Shown one piece after another: positions 19,974 through 30,132 of a stretch of DNA of 64,000 nucleotides. Numbering within the stretch: position 1 is the first letter of the stretch; the number at the start of each line of letters is the position of its first letter. Under the pieces are notes generated by a model that was not told the DNA's origin, ran no database searches, and saw nothing but the letters and a program-made list of their open reading frames with translations. A program made the position numbers and the translations under genes. The stretch is from positions 1 to 64,000 of the forward strand of contig CAMWVP010000002.1 in the NCBI GenBank assembly GCA_947177735.1. Direction: 5' to 3'. Source of the DNA: an uncultured Clostridia bacterium (lineage in GTDB: Bacteria > Bacillota > Clostridia > Oscillospirales > Ruminococcaceae).

Positions 19974-21971
19974 CTATCTCTGTTTGTTGATCTTGCTTTC
20001 TTCCGTTCCGACGCCGACGCCGAAGCTGCACTCTCCGAGCACCGCGCGGAAGTACTTTCCGCCCGCCTTCACCGCCGCTCCGAACGGCGCATACGCGTCG
20101 CTGCCGCTTATGTCGAGCATATACGGATAGTCAGCAAAGTGCTTGGTGTAGTCGCTCACGAAGTCCAGAGCACCCGCGTGTATCTGCCGCACGGTCTCGC
20201 AATTGCCCTGTTCGGGAGTGCCGAATACCGGGGAGCCGTCCGCGTTAAAGCCTTTCAGCGATGGGCTTTCCGAACCGAGCAGCATTTCGAAGAAAATATT
20301 GTGCCCCTGAGCGGCGTCGTGCGCGAGGAAAATGTCGCGGTTATGGCTCTGCGAATAGCAGTACGCATACATCCGTCCGCTTTGCAGCGAGCCCTCGGAG
20401 CAGTCGGGCTGCTCTGTCGAGCTATCGTTCGCGCAGCCGATAACGCCGATAACATCGCAGTTCAGCGCCCATTTTTCCGCCAGCTGTGCGATCGCGGCGC
20501 CGCCGCTCCCCGCCCAGCCTATATCGACCGCCAACGCCCTTTTACAGCCGTTCAGCTTATCGGCGAGGTATTTCCTTGCCCCCTTGTTCAGCGGCTCATA
20601 CAGAGCGCTTATACGCTCTCTGTTGGCGTATATGAACCGCGCGAGCTGCTTATAATTTTTATCGGTTACTATTGTCTCCCTCATAGGGCAGCTCTCCGCC
20701 AGCTCGGACAGATCCATCTGCCGCAGCAGCGTCTCGCCCGTCAAGCCGTCACCGCACTTGTGGTAAATGAAACGCCGAATAAAGTCCGCGGTGTTCTCCT
20801 CGAAACAGAGCTTTGTCGCGGCGAGCCTTGACCAGAGGAAATATTCGGTCGTGCTGTCGGGATAAAGGATGTCGTAGACACGTTTCAGCAGGTCTCCGTC
20901 ACGCGCCAGAAACAGCACCTTACCCGCGCCGGTTCGCTCGGCGATACCGTGAATATAACGGCAGAAGCCCAGCGTAAAGATGCCGCTGTACGCGTAACCG
21001 TACTCATAGAGCATGGAATAATTCTCCGATCCCGAGTGCAGCCGCGCGTTGACCAGTCCGCAATACGCGCTGCCGACAAGGCGGCTCATATTCGTGGGAC
21101 GGTAAACGCTGCCGACCGTATTCGGGTTCGAACAGTGAAACGGCGTTAAGCCGTGATTTTTCGCAATCCCGATATCGCTTGTCGGGTTATCGCCGACGTG
21201 CGCGATCTTTTCCGTTTTCAGGAATTTTTTAACGATCTCGTACAGCTCACCGTGATACTTCGACGCGTTATGCTCATTGGAAACAAACAGCGTCTCAAAG
21301 CCGTCATAACCGTTCTTCCTCAGCAGCTCTTCCAGAAATTCCCTGCCGAGATACATATCCGAAGTAACGACGCGGCGCACTCCACGCTCTCCCAGAATAT
21401 CCCAGACGCGCTTCATATACGGGTTTGCAAAGCATAGGCTCAACTCGGCGGAAAGCTCCTTTTCGCGAGCCGCCGCGAATGAGCTGCCCGCATATTCCTC
21501 CATATATTGGTAGATATCGTCGAACGTCACCTCATAGCTGCCGCACTCGGCGAAACGCTTTTCGCGCGCGCTGTGCTCGCAGAAGCGGCGCAGCTCCGCG
21601 AAATTCAGCAGCCCCGTCTCCGCGCCGACAACGTGAAACAGATCGACGGGACGAGCAAACGGACGGTAGATCAGCGTGTCAAAAATATCGAACGACACCA
21701 CGCCAAAGTGCGAAAGCTGTTCGGCAAGCCGATCCGGCGGCTCACGATAGCTCAACGCACTCTCGGCACCCTTGCAGTAAGGCTTCGAGTGTGACTGCCC
21801 GAAACGGGAAAGCTCCCTGTCGCGGAGAATGTAGTAGCTGAAATTGAGCCGAAAAAGGTACACCGCGCGCGCCGCGGGAGACTTGCCCTGCTCCTTGTAG
21901 CGCACGTATCGGCGGCGTATCGGCGGCTGTCTGCCCACCAGAATATCGTAAACCCTTTTCTTAAAGCTCAT
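19974..21971 (-). CDS. HAD-like N-domain plus LARDG-module protein (COG5610-like), cell-envelope polysaccharide locus
   Basis: VVSFDIFDTLIYRPFARPVDLF ... VVTSDMYLG ... GDNPTSDIGIAKNHG ... KVLFLARDGDLLKRVYDILYP. Confidence 0.7.
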   Translation of the reverse strand: MSFKKRVYDILVGRQPPIRRRYVRYKEQGKSPAARAVYLFRLNFSYYILRDRELSRFGQSHSKPYCKGAESALSYREPPDRLAEQLSHFGVVSFDIFDTLIYRPFARPVDLFHVVGAETGLLNFAELRRFCEHSAREKRFAECGSYEVTFDDIYQYMEEYAGSSFAAAREKELSAELSLCFANPYMKRVWDILGERGVRRVVTSDMYLGREFLEELLRKNGYDGFETLFVSNEHNASKYHGELYEIVKKFLKTEKIAHVGDNPTSDIGIAKNHGLTPFHCSNPNTVGSVYRPTNMSRLVGSAYCGLVNARLHSGSENYSMLYEYGYAYSGIFTLGFCRYIHGIAERTGAGKVLFLARDGDLLKRVYDILYPDSTTEYFLWSRLAATKLCFEENTADFIRRFIYHKCGDGLTGETLLRQMDLSELAESCPMRETIVTDKNYKQLARFIYANRERISALYEPLNKGARKYLADKLNGCKRALAVDIGWAGSGGAAIAQLAEKWALNCDVIGVIGCANDSSTEQPDCSEGSLQSGRMYAYCYSQSHNRDIFLAHDAAQGHNIFFEMLLGSESPSLKGFNADGSPVFGTPEQGNCETVRQIHAGALDFVSDYTKHFADYPYMLDISGSDAYAPFGAAVKAGGKYFRAVLGECSFGVGVGTEESKINKQR

Positions 21972-22765
21972 TTTCGTCTCCCAAAAACTCTGTCTTTGAT
22001 CTTCGCCAGCAGCCGCGGAGGTATCAGCCCGACCGCAAGCGGCTTGGCAAGGTAGATTATTCCCTGCGGATACAGTCTCAATTTACGGAAGCCCGCCGCT
22101 TTGACTTTCACTTCGCGTATCTTATCGGAATATTTCCTCCTGCTGACTGCCGCCTGGTTTTCGTTGAACGCATACAGACGCCTTTGTAGGTTAAACCCCC
22201 GCGCGCCCGCCGCGTACATCGTCATAAACAGCGCGTATTCCTCACACCGCGCCGTATCACGGCTCACGGGGTATCCGCCCGCCGCCGTCACCGACGACCT
22301 CCTCAGCGCGCACGCCCCGTGCATAAACGGCACCGCAAACAGAAAATCGCGCTTTTGCGGCTGTTCGGGATAGTCACGGTGTCCCCACTCGCCGCTCTCG
22401 TCAAACAGCAAAATATTGGATGCAACTATGTCCGCGCCCGTCTGCTTGTATGCGGATATCAGCTCCGCAAAACGCCCCGGCAATGAGTAATCGTCCGCGT
22501 CCTGCCGTATCAGCAGCTCTCCCCGTGCCGCTTCAATGCATCGGTTGAGGGAATAGGCGCAGCCGCCGTTCCGATCGTTACGCAGATAAACTATCCGTTC
22601 ATCATTGCAGCTTTCAATGATCTCCCGTACATACGGATCGGAGCAGTCGTCGCAGATAACAAACTCGAAATCACCCGGAGACTGGCTCAACACCGACTCT
22701 ATCGCACGTCTCAGCTCGGCCGGCTCGGGGTTGTAAACGGGCATTATCACCGAAACACCAATCAC
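21968..22765 (-). CDS. family 2 glycosyltransferase
   Basis: VSVIMPVYNPEPAELRRAIESVLSQSPGDFEFVICDDCS; RQDADDYSLPGRF. Confidence 0.93.
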   Translation of the reverse strand: MIGVSVIMPVYNPEPAELRRAIESVLSQSPGDFEFVICDDCSDPYVREIIESCNDERIVYLRNDRNGGCAYSLNRCIEAARGELLIRQDADDYSLPGRFAELISAYKQTGADIVASNILLFDESGEWGHRDYPEQPQKRDFLFAVPFMHGACALRRSSVTAAGGYPVSRDTARCEEYALFMTMYAAGARGFNLQRRLYAFNENQAAVSRRKYSDKIREVKVKAAGFRKLRLYPQGIIYLAKPLAVGLIPPRLLAKIKDRVFGRRK

Positions 22766-22777
22766 CGTCAGTCCTCC

Positions 22778-24013
22778 TCATCGACGCTTAATAAGCCAAA
22801 CTATCTCCCACAGCCTTAAATTCACTCTTGCCCAGCTGCCCTTTCCGCTCAGCACTGCCGCTCCGTAGCCCCAGTAGAGAGGTGCGGCGAGCTTGCCCTT
22901 TCGGAAAAACTTCTCGTACAGCCTCGGCAGGAAATACAGGCGGCGCGGCTCCTCAAGCGGCGCGGCGAGCGGAAACGCGTACAGCTCCGCGGGGTCGTCC
23001 GAGAACCTCAGCGCGCCATACTCCTCCGCGACCTCGGCAGTCGGCTTGTACATCAGCGTCGCCAGCAGCGGGAACGCAAACGCCTGCCGCCGCTTCATAT
23101 TGCCGTATTCCTCGGGAAGTATGTACTCTCGCGCTCGTTCATACAGCATGCGTTCCTGAATCTCAGGTAATCGGCTGCCGCTGTTCAGATTATCTTTTTC
23201 CTTGAGCAGCGGGAAATATTCATCACCGCGCCGCTCATAGCCCGTTGTCATACCGTGCGGCGCGGAGCAGAGCGTCTCGAACAGATTATTGTTGAATTTG
23301 GAAACAAGTCTCGGCGGCGTATTCCGATCGAACAGGTAGGCATTAAACTCACCGTCCTCCGTGTTCGGCTTCGCGTACAGACCAAAGTAGTACCCTGTCT
23401 GCCGCCGTCCCGTCAGCACACGAAACATCCGCTGCATCGAACCCGTCCAGCCGCTGTCTACCAACGCGTATTTCACGTCGTCCAACAATCCCTCCTGACG
23501 AAGATACCCGAGCGCCAACGCCTTATTGGCACGTGAAACCTTTCGTATGTAATCGTTGTAAACGGCACTGTTGCGCAGTTTATTGCATATCTCGGCTGCC
23601 GCCGTCTTACCGAGCTCGATATTTTCATCCTCGGCAAAACCGATATCCGAGTAGACCCCGGCGCGTTCATCCCCGTCAAGTCCAAGCCTGCCGAGTATCG
23701 TCCGCGGCGTCAGCGCGAAACCTCCCTCCAGCAGGTAACGGTACGCCTCCGCTCCCAAGTCCTCCAATGCCGCATTACGAAGCGACATTCGCGAACAGTA
23801 CAGATACCGAAGCTCAATATCCAACTTGTTTCGTTCGGCAACGATCCTCGCGATGTTGTACATTATCCACCCGTCGCGAGCTAAGAAGTAAAGCCGTGTA
23901 ATACCCGACGAGACAGCGCTCCTCAGCACCCAGCCGACGAAGTCGCACATCACCGGCGCGAATATCCCGCTCGTTACCGTTTCGGCAACGTGTTCTTTTA
24001 CAATAGTACGCAT
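22778..24013 (-). CDS. stand-alone LARDG-module protein (related to C-terminal half of 19974..21971 product)
   Basis: TRLYFLARDGWIMYNIARIVAERN...LRYLYCSRMSLRNAAL. Confidence 0.6.
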   Translation of the reverse strand: MRTIVKEHVAETVTSGIFAPVMCDFVGWVLRSAVSSGITRLYFLARDGWIMYNIARIVAERNKLDIELRYLYCSRMSLRNAALEDLGAEAYRYLLEGGFALTPRTILGRLGLDGDERAGVYSDIGFAEDENIELGKTAAAEICNKLRNSAVYNDYIRKVSRANKALALGYLRQEGLLDDVKYALVDSGWTGSMQRMFRVLTGRRQTGYYFGLYAKPNTEDGEFNAYLFDRNTPPRLVSKFNNNLFETLCSAPHGMTTGYERRGDEYFPLLKEKDNLNSGSRLPEIQERMLYERAREYILPEEYGNMKRRQAFAFPLLATLMYKPTAEVAEEYGALRFSDDPAELYAFPLAAPLEEPRRLYFLPRLYEKFFRKGKLAAPLYWGYGAAVLSGKGSWARVNLRLWEIVWLIKRR

Positions 24014-24027
24014 TTTTCTTCCCTTAA

Positions 24028-24062
24028 AAAAACAGTGCAATGCTTTATGCACTGCACTGTTG
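24028..24062 (-). terminator. terminator of 24105..24803 gene
   Basis: minus strand AACAGTGCAGTGC ataaag CATTGCACTGTTTTTTT. Confidence 0.8.
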
Positions 24063-24104
24063 TAAGCAAACTATTTGCTTTTGGAACCGTTCTCCGTTCG
24101 GAGA

Positions 24105-24803
24105 TTAGCCTCTCTTCTTCTTAGAGATAACTGCGGTTACGCCTACGAATGCAACAGCCAGACCGGCAGGAGCTACTGCAAGAGCGATACCTGTGCTGGG
24201 GTTGCTGCCATTGCCGCTGTTGTCAACGGTAGTGGACTTGCCAACGATCTTCTCAATAACTGCCTCGTTAACATTTACCATGTAGTAATCGGAGAAGTGG
24301 CTGGTCTCGAAAGAGCATACGCTGCCGGTAACAGTGAGCTTAAAGAACTCAACGGTAGTGCCGTTTACGTAAGCAACAGCGTTGGACTTGCCATCGTAAG
24401 GAACGGTAACCTTAACGTTGCCGTTGGGCTGAATGGTAGCGCCGTCAGAGGTCAGAGTAACAGAGATGTAAGTGTTCAGAGTTACGTCAGCCTCAGCACC
24501 GCTTACCTCAGCGATCTGTGCGATAGCGTCAGCAACAGTCTTGGTAGTGTTGGGAGCAGACTCAACAAACTTTACGTCAGCCTCAAGCTTAACCTCTGTA
24601 CCCTCAGCAAATGTGCCTGCGGGAGCGTCGAGCTCAAGTCCGATATCTGTCTTAATTTCAGTAGCCTCGTTAGCTACAACAGTGGTCTGTGCCTCTACCT
24701 TACCATTGGTAGCGCCGGGTGCAGCTGCAAAAGCGCTTGTTGCAAGAGACATTGTTGCTACAAAAGCCACAGCAGCGGCGAAAATCTTCTTCTTCATAAT
24801 CAT
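24105..24803 (-). CDS. secreted protein with C-terminal NPSTG-TM-KKKRG sorting-like tail
   Basis: signal peptide MKKKIFAAAVAFVATMSLATSAFA; C-term NPSTGIALAVAPAGLAVAFVGVTAVISKKKRG. Confidence 0.8.
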   Translation of the reverse strand: MIMKKKIFAAAVAFVATMSLATSAFAAAPGATNGKVEAQTTVVANEATEIKTDIGLELDAPAGTFAEGTEVKLEADVKFVESAPNTTKTVADAIAQIAEVSGAEADVTLNTYISVTLTSDGATIQPNGNVKVTVPYDGKSNAVAYVNGTTVEFFKLTVTGSVCSFETSHFSDYYMVNVNEAVIEKIVGKSTTVDNSGNGSNPSTGIALAVAPAGLAVAFVGVTAVISKKKRG

Positions 24804-24849
24804 TTTCCTCCATGTGTTTTTTATAAATAAGCCACAAATGTGACATTAT

Positions 24850-26043
24850 TTACCTTTTAAAAAACCAATCTATATTGGGTATGTTCATGCGGTTCTGAGT
24901 CTGATACGGCAAGACGCCGTGAACACCCGCATCGGGAACGATCAGACCGACCAAATTGTAAGCAAGCGCCAGTACAAAAACCGCGATATAAACGACTGCC
25001 ATAACCTTAAAGACTGTCGAATCAACACGTCTTGTAAGCGTGCGCGTGCCATCCGCTTCGCCGCCCATTTGCTCCAGGTACTTTTCCCTGAGGTTCGAAG
25101 CAAGCTGCGATCTGAACTCCTTTATCGCCTCGGGAACAGCCAGAATAACGAACAGCATTGTGTAATACGAAAATCTCTCAAAGAGAGAATGTTTTGTCAT
25201 AACGATCTGCCAGAAACCCATCATCAGCGTCATATGCATAAGCACACTCAGCGAGCGCGGTATTTCTTTCAGATAGAATGACAGCGCCACCATTGCCGCG
25301 CAAAGCAGCAGCGGGAAGAGCGCGTAGTAGAAGTAAACTCCGCTTTCTATGAACACCGACCCCGCATATTCCGTATGGAATTTCGAGAGCAAGATATTCA
25401 GCGCACCGTCGGACACGATATAATAGAAGAGCAGTCCGAACAGATACAGCAGCATCGACTGCGGCGTTATCTTGAGCAGCGCCACTATAAATACGGGTAC
25501 CATATAGACAACCGTTAAGTGGAACGAAGCCGCTATCGCCACGATCAGCAGAAATCTCCAGAACTTTTTATCCCGAAGAAATCCGAAAGCAAAGCACATG
25601 ATCGACATCGCTATCGCCTGTCTGATGTAGTTCATGTCGAGATAGAACAGATACAGGTTCAAGTACAGGAACACCGAGAGAAACGGTCCGGACGAATACC
25701 GCCATATAAGGTAAAAGGGACCAATAAGTGACAATATCGAACTTACCATTATAAAAGCCGACGGCCACGCAGTGAACTTGCCGATCAATTTGTTGAGCAG
25801 GATAAATCCCAACTCCCAATCCTCGTAAGAAAGCTCCTCAAATCCCGTTCTCGCCATACTGAAGAAGCCCGCAGTGTACATGGAGTAATCCGAGCCTATT
25901 CCGTAACGGTTTCCCGCGATTATCACGCACTGAACAAAGCACAGCACAAGAAAAATCGTTCTTTTGAGAATTGTTTTTTTGCCGGTGCAGAAAAACATTG
26001 CCCATACACAAACAGCAAAAATGTTTACTAAGTATACAAGCAT
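24850..26043 (-). CDS. EpsG/Wzy-like polysaccharide polymerase
   Basis: polytopic; NRYGIGSDYSMYTAGF...WELGFILLNKLIG. Confidence 0.8.
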   Translation of the reverse strand: MLVYLVNIFAVCVWAMFFCTGKKTILKRTIFLVLCFVQCVIIAGNRYGIGSDYSMYTAGFFSMARTGFEELSYEDWELGFILLNKLIGKFTAWPSAFIMVSSILSLIGPFYLIWRYSSGPFLSVFLYLNLYLFYLDMNYIRQAIAMSIMCFAFGFLRDKKFWRFLLIVAIAASFHLTVVYMVPVFIVALLKITPQSMLLYLFGLLFYYIVSDGALNILLSKFHTEYAGSVFIESGVYFYYALFPLLLCAAMVALSFYLKEIPRSLSVLMHMTLMMGFWQIVMTKHSLFERFSYYTMLFVILAVPEAIKEFRSQLASNLREKYLEQMGGEADGTRTLTRRVDSTVFKVMAVVYIAVFVLALAYNLVGLIVPDAGVHGVLPYQTQNRMNIPNIDWFFKR

Positions 26044-26322
26044 TCGCTTAACCACCCGACGCAAAATGATTTTTGCATTGAAAAGAGCATAACCCACTTT
26101 TCAACACTTACATTATATCACACACTTTTCTATTTATCAAGTGTTTTTTTATAATTGACCGTAATTTTGTAGAATTATATTACATTTTTACAACTTCAAC
26201 AGATGCATTTTGTATAAATTAACGTGAAACTTTTATCAAAAATGCATAAAAGGAAATTTTTTATTGCATTTTTTGTTAAAATGGCATTAATTCACAGCGT
26301 ATCACTTTAATTGAAAAAGCAC

Positions 26323-26352
26323 TTGACATACACCGCCGCGATGTGGTAAAAT
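26323..26352 (+). promoter_or_regulatory. promoter-like sequence pointing antisense into glycosyltransferase gene
   Basis: TTGACA-N18-TAAAAT. Confidence 0.5.
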
Positions 26353-26380
26353 GAGTGTGGAACGTTTTCGGGCGTATACA

Positions 26381-27445
26381 TTATATATAGCGAAGCAGCT
26401 CGGCGTTCTTATCAAGGCAGCGGCTCAGCAGATACCGCTCGGGAAGTCTGTTCACGCGCGGCGCGGATCTGGCGGTCTCCATAAGCGCGGCAAGTCTCTC
26501 GTCGTCGTTGTACGGATACAGCTCCGAGCTGTCCGCAAGGTCGCGGTTGCCCTTGACATTGCTCAGCAGCACGCTCTCGCCGCAGTACAGCGCTTCCATT
26601 ACGTTGAACGGCAGACCCTCGTAGCGGCTCGCCGATATCAGGCAGTCGCACGCGCGATAGAGTATGTTCATTTCCGTGCAGTGACCGAGAAAGACCGTTC
26701 TGTCGGCTATTCCGAGCGAACCCGCTAGCGCCCTGCAATCCTCAAGCAGCGCTCCGCTGCCCGCGAAGACGAGACGGCAGTCCGTCCGCCCCAGCCGCGC
26801 GAACGCTTTCAGTATCACAGACTGGTTCTTTCGCGGACTGAACTCGCCGACGCACAGAAACAGATATCCGCCGTTCTCCGCACCGAGCTCCGCCCTGCGA
26901 CGTGTTATCTCATCTTCGGGCAGCTCCGGAAACTTTGACGCGTCCAGCCCCATTCCGTCGAGGAACACGATCTCCCTGCCGAGCTTGTACTTCTCGGCGA
27001 TCCGCAGATCATCCTCATTCATCACGGCGAGCAGCTCCGTGCGCCTGCGGACGAGCTTCTCAAATGCGAGGTAGATTCGCGAGCGCAGGCTTCCGTCGTC
27101 GTCGAAGAGATAACCGTGGCAGATGTGACGGCACTGCGTTTTCCTGCTGCCCGAGAGCAGCACTGCCATCCTCCCTGCAAATCCCGCGAGAGTGGAATTG
27201 GTGTATACGGCGTCAAACCGCTCCCGCCCGATAAGCCTTGCGAGCCTGAATATAACCGCGATATTCGCGGGAGACGTGATCTTTTTGCGGAATTTGAGTT
27301 GGGTATGCACGGCTCCCTCAAGCGAAAAATCGCCGTTTGCCGCGGTGTGAACGACCGTTCCGCCGCCGATCAGTTTGCTTATATAAGGAATATGGAAGTT
27401 CTTGAAATGCGAGCTTTCCGAAGCTGTCATTAAAACTTTTTTCAT
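26381..27445 (-). CDS. family 4 (group 1) glycosyltransferase
   Basis: FLCVGEFSPRKNQSVILKAFARL; ISASRYEGLPFNVMEALYCGESVLLSNVKGNRDL. Confidence 0.9.
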   Translation of the reverse strand: MKKVLMTASESSHFKNFHIPYISKLIGGGTVVHTAANGDFSLEGAVHTQLKFRKKITSPANIAVIFRLARLIGRERFDAVYTNSTLAGFAGRMAVLLSGSRKTQCRHICHGYLFDDDGSLRSRIYLAFEKLVRRRTELLAVMNEDDLRIAEKYKLGREIVFLDGMGLDASKFPELPEDEITRRRAELGAENGGYLFLCVGEFSPRKNQSVILKAFARLGRTDCRLVFAGSGALLEDCRALAGSLGIADRTVFLGHCTEMNILYRACDCLISASRYEGLPFNVMEALYCGESVLLSNVKGNRDLADSSELYPYNDDERLAALMETARSAPRVNRLPERYLLSRCLDKNAELLRYI

Positions 27446-27476
27446 AAAAATAACCACCTGTAAAGGAAAATTTATT

Positions 27477-29135
27477 ATGTTCAAAAAGAAGTTATTTTTT
27501 GCGGTCATTTCCGCGATAACCTGCTGTTCGCTTGCGCTGACCGCGTTCGCGTACCCCTTGGATGATCCGGATTATCCGAGCTATCCCGAAACGAGCGAGC
27601 CTCCCGAGTCGTCGGATCATCCGTGGTGGTGGCCGCCCGACCCGGTCACGACCGAGGAGCCCGCCACTTCCGAGCCCGTTGACCCCGATCCCAAGATGCT
27701 GCTTGATTTCTATAGTACTACTCTCACTGTCGGCACAGGCATTCAGCTCTATTGGACAATCATAAACAACATCTGGGGTGATGACCCGTATGTGATCTAT
27801 CGGAGCTCCAATACCGACGTGGCGACCATCGACGAAGACGGCTACATTACCGCTGTCGGAGTGGGTACGGTCGAGATCACGGCGTATTGCGAAACCATTT
27901 CCGCAACGGCAGTCGTCACCGTTGTGCCGCCCCCTCCGGAAATGCAGCTCGGGTTTTATCAGACGACTATCGAGATAGGAAAGGGCGTTCAGCTGACCGC
28001 GCAGATAGCCAACAATATCTGGGAAAATCCCGTGATCGGATTTGAAAGCTCGGACGTTAACGTCGTCCGCGTGGACAGTAGCGGCTACATTATGGGTATC
28101 GGCGAGGGCACGGCATACGTTACCGCGTCTTACGGCGACGTCTCCGCCTACGCAACGATCTATGTCGAGAGTCCCGCCATTGTGCCCGAATTCATCGTGC
28201 TCAAGCAGAAAAATTTCGAACTTAAGATCGGCGCGACCGCGCAGATAGAGGCACAGATACTCCCCGAAGAGACCGCCGAGGGTCGGGAAATAACCTACTC
28301 GATCGACAACGAGGATATAGCTTACGTCAATGAGAACGGACTTATCACCGCGCTTAAGACCGGTACTGCCGTGATCACGGTCAGCGGCGCGGGGCTTACC
28401 GAAACGGTAAACGTTACGGTAACGAGCGATATCGCCTATGACACCGCCAAGCTCGACGGCTACCTGTACGACAACGAGGGCAACCCCGTAGTCGGCGCGC
28501 AGCTTGTCATAGACTCGCTCAAAGCCGTTTCCGACACGCGCGGCTACTTTTTGTTCGAGAGCGTTGAGCAGCGCGAGCTCAACATAGCGATAGAGGGCGA
28601 CGCCAGAGCCGTATGCAGAATCACTCCGCAGGGCGACCTCACTGTTTATCTGCTGTACAAAAAGGGCAGCCCGCTGACGAGACTGTCCTCTTACGAGGAG
28701 CTTGTCGGCCGTCTGCCGATAAACAGCGTGACATTCGTTTCGGGCGCAAACGTGATACTTACGGCGGGAGAAACGTTCGAGCTGGAGTATCAATACAAGC
28801 CCAAGGACGTTCAGGTCACCGAGATAAACTACACCGTTGCGAATGAGATAGTCGCGGAGGTCGGTCAGATCGACGGTATCGTCACCGCGAAAGCTCCCGG
28901 CGAAACGGATATCACCATCTCGCTCAACGGAGGGCAGGCGGAGGCGGTCTGCCATATTGTGGTAAATCCCAAGGAAAGCTCGGAGCACAGCGCGCTGATA
29001 ATCGCCATTGAGACTGTGCTGATAGCCATCGCGGCGCTTATCCTCGTTATGGTATACCGCAGCTACAAGAAAGACCTGAACCGTACTCTTGATCAGTACG
29101 ATGACGACTATGACGACGACTATGACGACGAATAA
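27477..29135 (+). CDS. secreted/membrane-anchored protein with Big_2-type Ig-like repeats
   Basis: signal peptide; NTDVATIDEDGYITAVGVGTVEITA and similar repeats; C-terminal TM and YDDDYDDDYDDE tail. Confidence 0.88.
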   Translation: MFKKKLFFAVISAITCCSLALTAFAYPLDDPDYPSYPETSEPPESSDHPWWWPPDPVTTEEPATSEPVDPDPKMLLDFYSTTLTVGTGIQLYWTIINNIWGDDPYVIYRSSNTDVATIDEDGYITAVGVGTVEITAYCETISATAVVTVVPPPPEMQLGFYQTTIEIGKGVQLTAQIANNIWENPVIGFESSDVNVVRVDSSGYIMGIGEGTAYVTASYGDVSAYATIYVESPAIVPEFIVLKQKNFELKIGATAQIEAQILPEETAEGREITYSIDNEDIAYVNENGLITALKTGTAVITVSGAGLTETVNVTVTSDIAYDTAKLDGYLYDNEGNPVVGAQLVIDSLKAVSDTRGYFLFESVEQRELNIAIEGDARAVCRITPQGDLTVYLLYKKGSPLTRLSSYEELVGRLPINSVTFVSGANVILTAGETFELEYQYKPKDVQVTEINYTVANEIVAEVGQIDGIVTAKAPGETDITISLNGGQAEAVCHIVVNPKESSEHSALIIAIETVLIAIAALILVMVYRSYKKDLNRTLDQYDDDYDDDYDDE

Positions 29136-29143
29136 AAATCGCT

Positions 29144-29210
29144 AAGCCGCAGTCTTTGCAGCGTTTCGGAAAGCAGCCTGCTCTCCGAAACGCTGCAAAG
29201 ACTGCGGCTT
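29144..29210. terminator. bidirectional terminator with 27-bp perfect stem
   Basis: AAGCCGCAGTCTTTGCAGCGTTTCGGA...TCCGAAACGCTGCAAAGACTGCGGCTT between convergent genes. Confidence 0.88.
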
Positions 29211-29222
29211 TTATCGTGCTGT

Positions 29223-29996
29223 TTATTGCCCGCGCTTGACCTTTCTGACGATCGCGCCGAATGTCGCGAGACAAATTTTCAGATCCCACAGCAGATTTCT
29301 GTGCAGGACGTAGTGTATCTCCATACGCTGTCTTTTGCGATTGGTGTATGTAGTGTCGCCCGAGCAGTATGCCTGCCAGTAGCCGGTAAGCCCCGGACGT
29401 ATCGAAAGCAGTAGGTCTTTGTCCTTGCCGTACAGCACGGTCTCGCTCTCCTGTATCGGGCGCGGACCGACTATGCTGAGCTCGCCCTTCAATATGTTCA
29501 ACAGCTGCGGAAGCTCGTCCAGTCCCGTGCGGCGGAGGAACTTACCCACCTTTGTCACGCGCGGGTCGTCCTCGACCTTGTACTCGCTGTAATACTGCTT
29601 CAACTGCTCCTCGTTCAGCCAGCGCGTCACGTCCTCGGCGTTGTCGATCATCGTGCGGAACTTGTATATGTAGATAGGCTTCCCGCCCATTCCCAGTCTG
29701 CACTGTTTAAAGAACACATGCTTGCCCGAGCGCTCCGCCATTATCAGCAGCGATATCAGCAGGAACACCGGAAGCAGCACAAGCATTCCGACCGCCGACC
29801 CGACGATATCAACCGTGCGCTTTATGTTATCATACGTCTTTTTTCCGCGCGCGATCTTGACCGCCTTTTTCTTGGCGGCAATAGCGGCCTTGTGACGCTC
29901 GATCTCGGCTGTGCGTTCCTTTAAAGCCGTAGCGGAGGTCTTTGAACCGGACACTTTATTATTCGACTGCAAGGTCATGCTCCTTACCATACTCAT
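29223..29996 (-). CDS. undecaprenyl-phosphate sugar phosphotransferase (bacterial sugar transferase)
   Basis: KRTVDIVGSAVGMLVLLPVFLLISLLI...YKFRTMIDNAEDVTR...RRTGLDELPQLLNILKGELSIVGPRPI...RPGLTGYWQ. Confidence 0.95.
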   Translation of the reverse strand: MSMVRSMTLQSNNKVSGSKTSATALKERTAEIERHKAAIAAKKKAVKIARGKKTYDNIKRTVDIVGSAVGMLVLLPVFLLISLLIMAERSGKHVFFKQCRLGMGGKPIYIYKFRTMIDNAEDVTRWLNEEQLKQYYSEYKVEDDPRVTKVGKFLRRTGLDELPQLLNILKGELSIVGPRPIQESETVLYGKDKDLLLSIRPGLTGYWQAYCSGDTTYTNRKRQRMEIHYVLHRNLLWDLKICLATFGAIVRKVKRGQ

Positions 29997-30132
29997 AGAA
30001 TATCATTTCCCTCTATATACCATATATAATATCTCTAGTTTATATTATAATACATAAATCGTTTTTTGTAAAGGGGATTTTGGATATTTTTGACGATTTT
30101 TAAAAGAAATTTTTGGATATTCTGCGGGAAAA

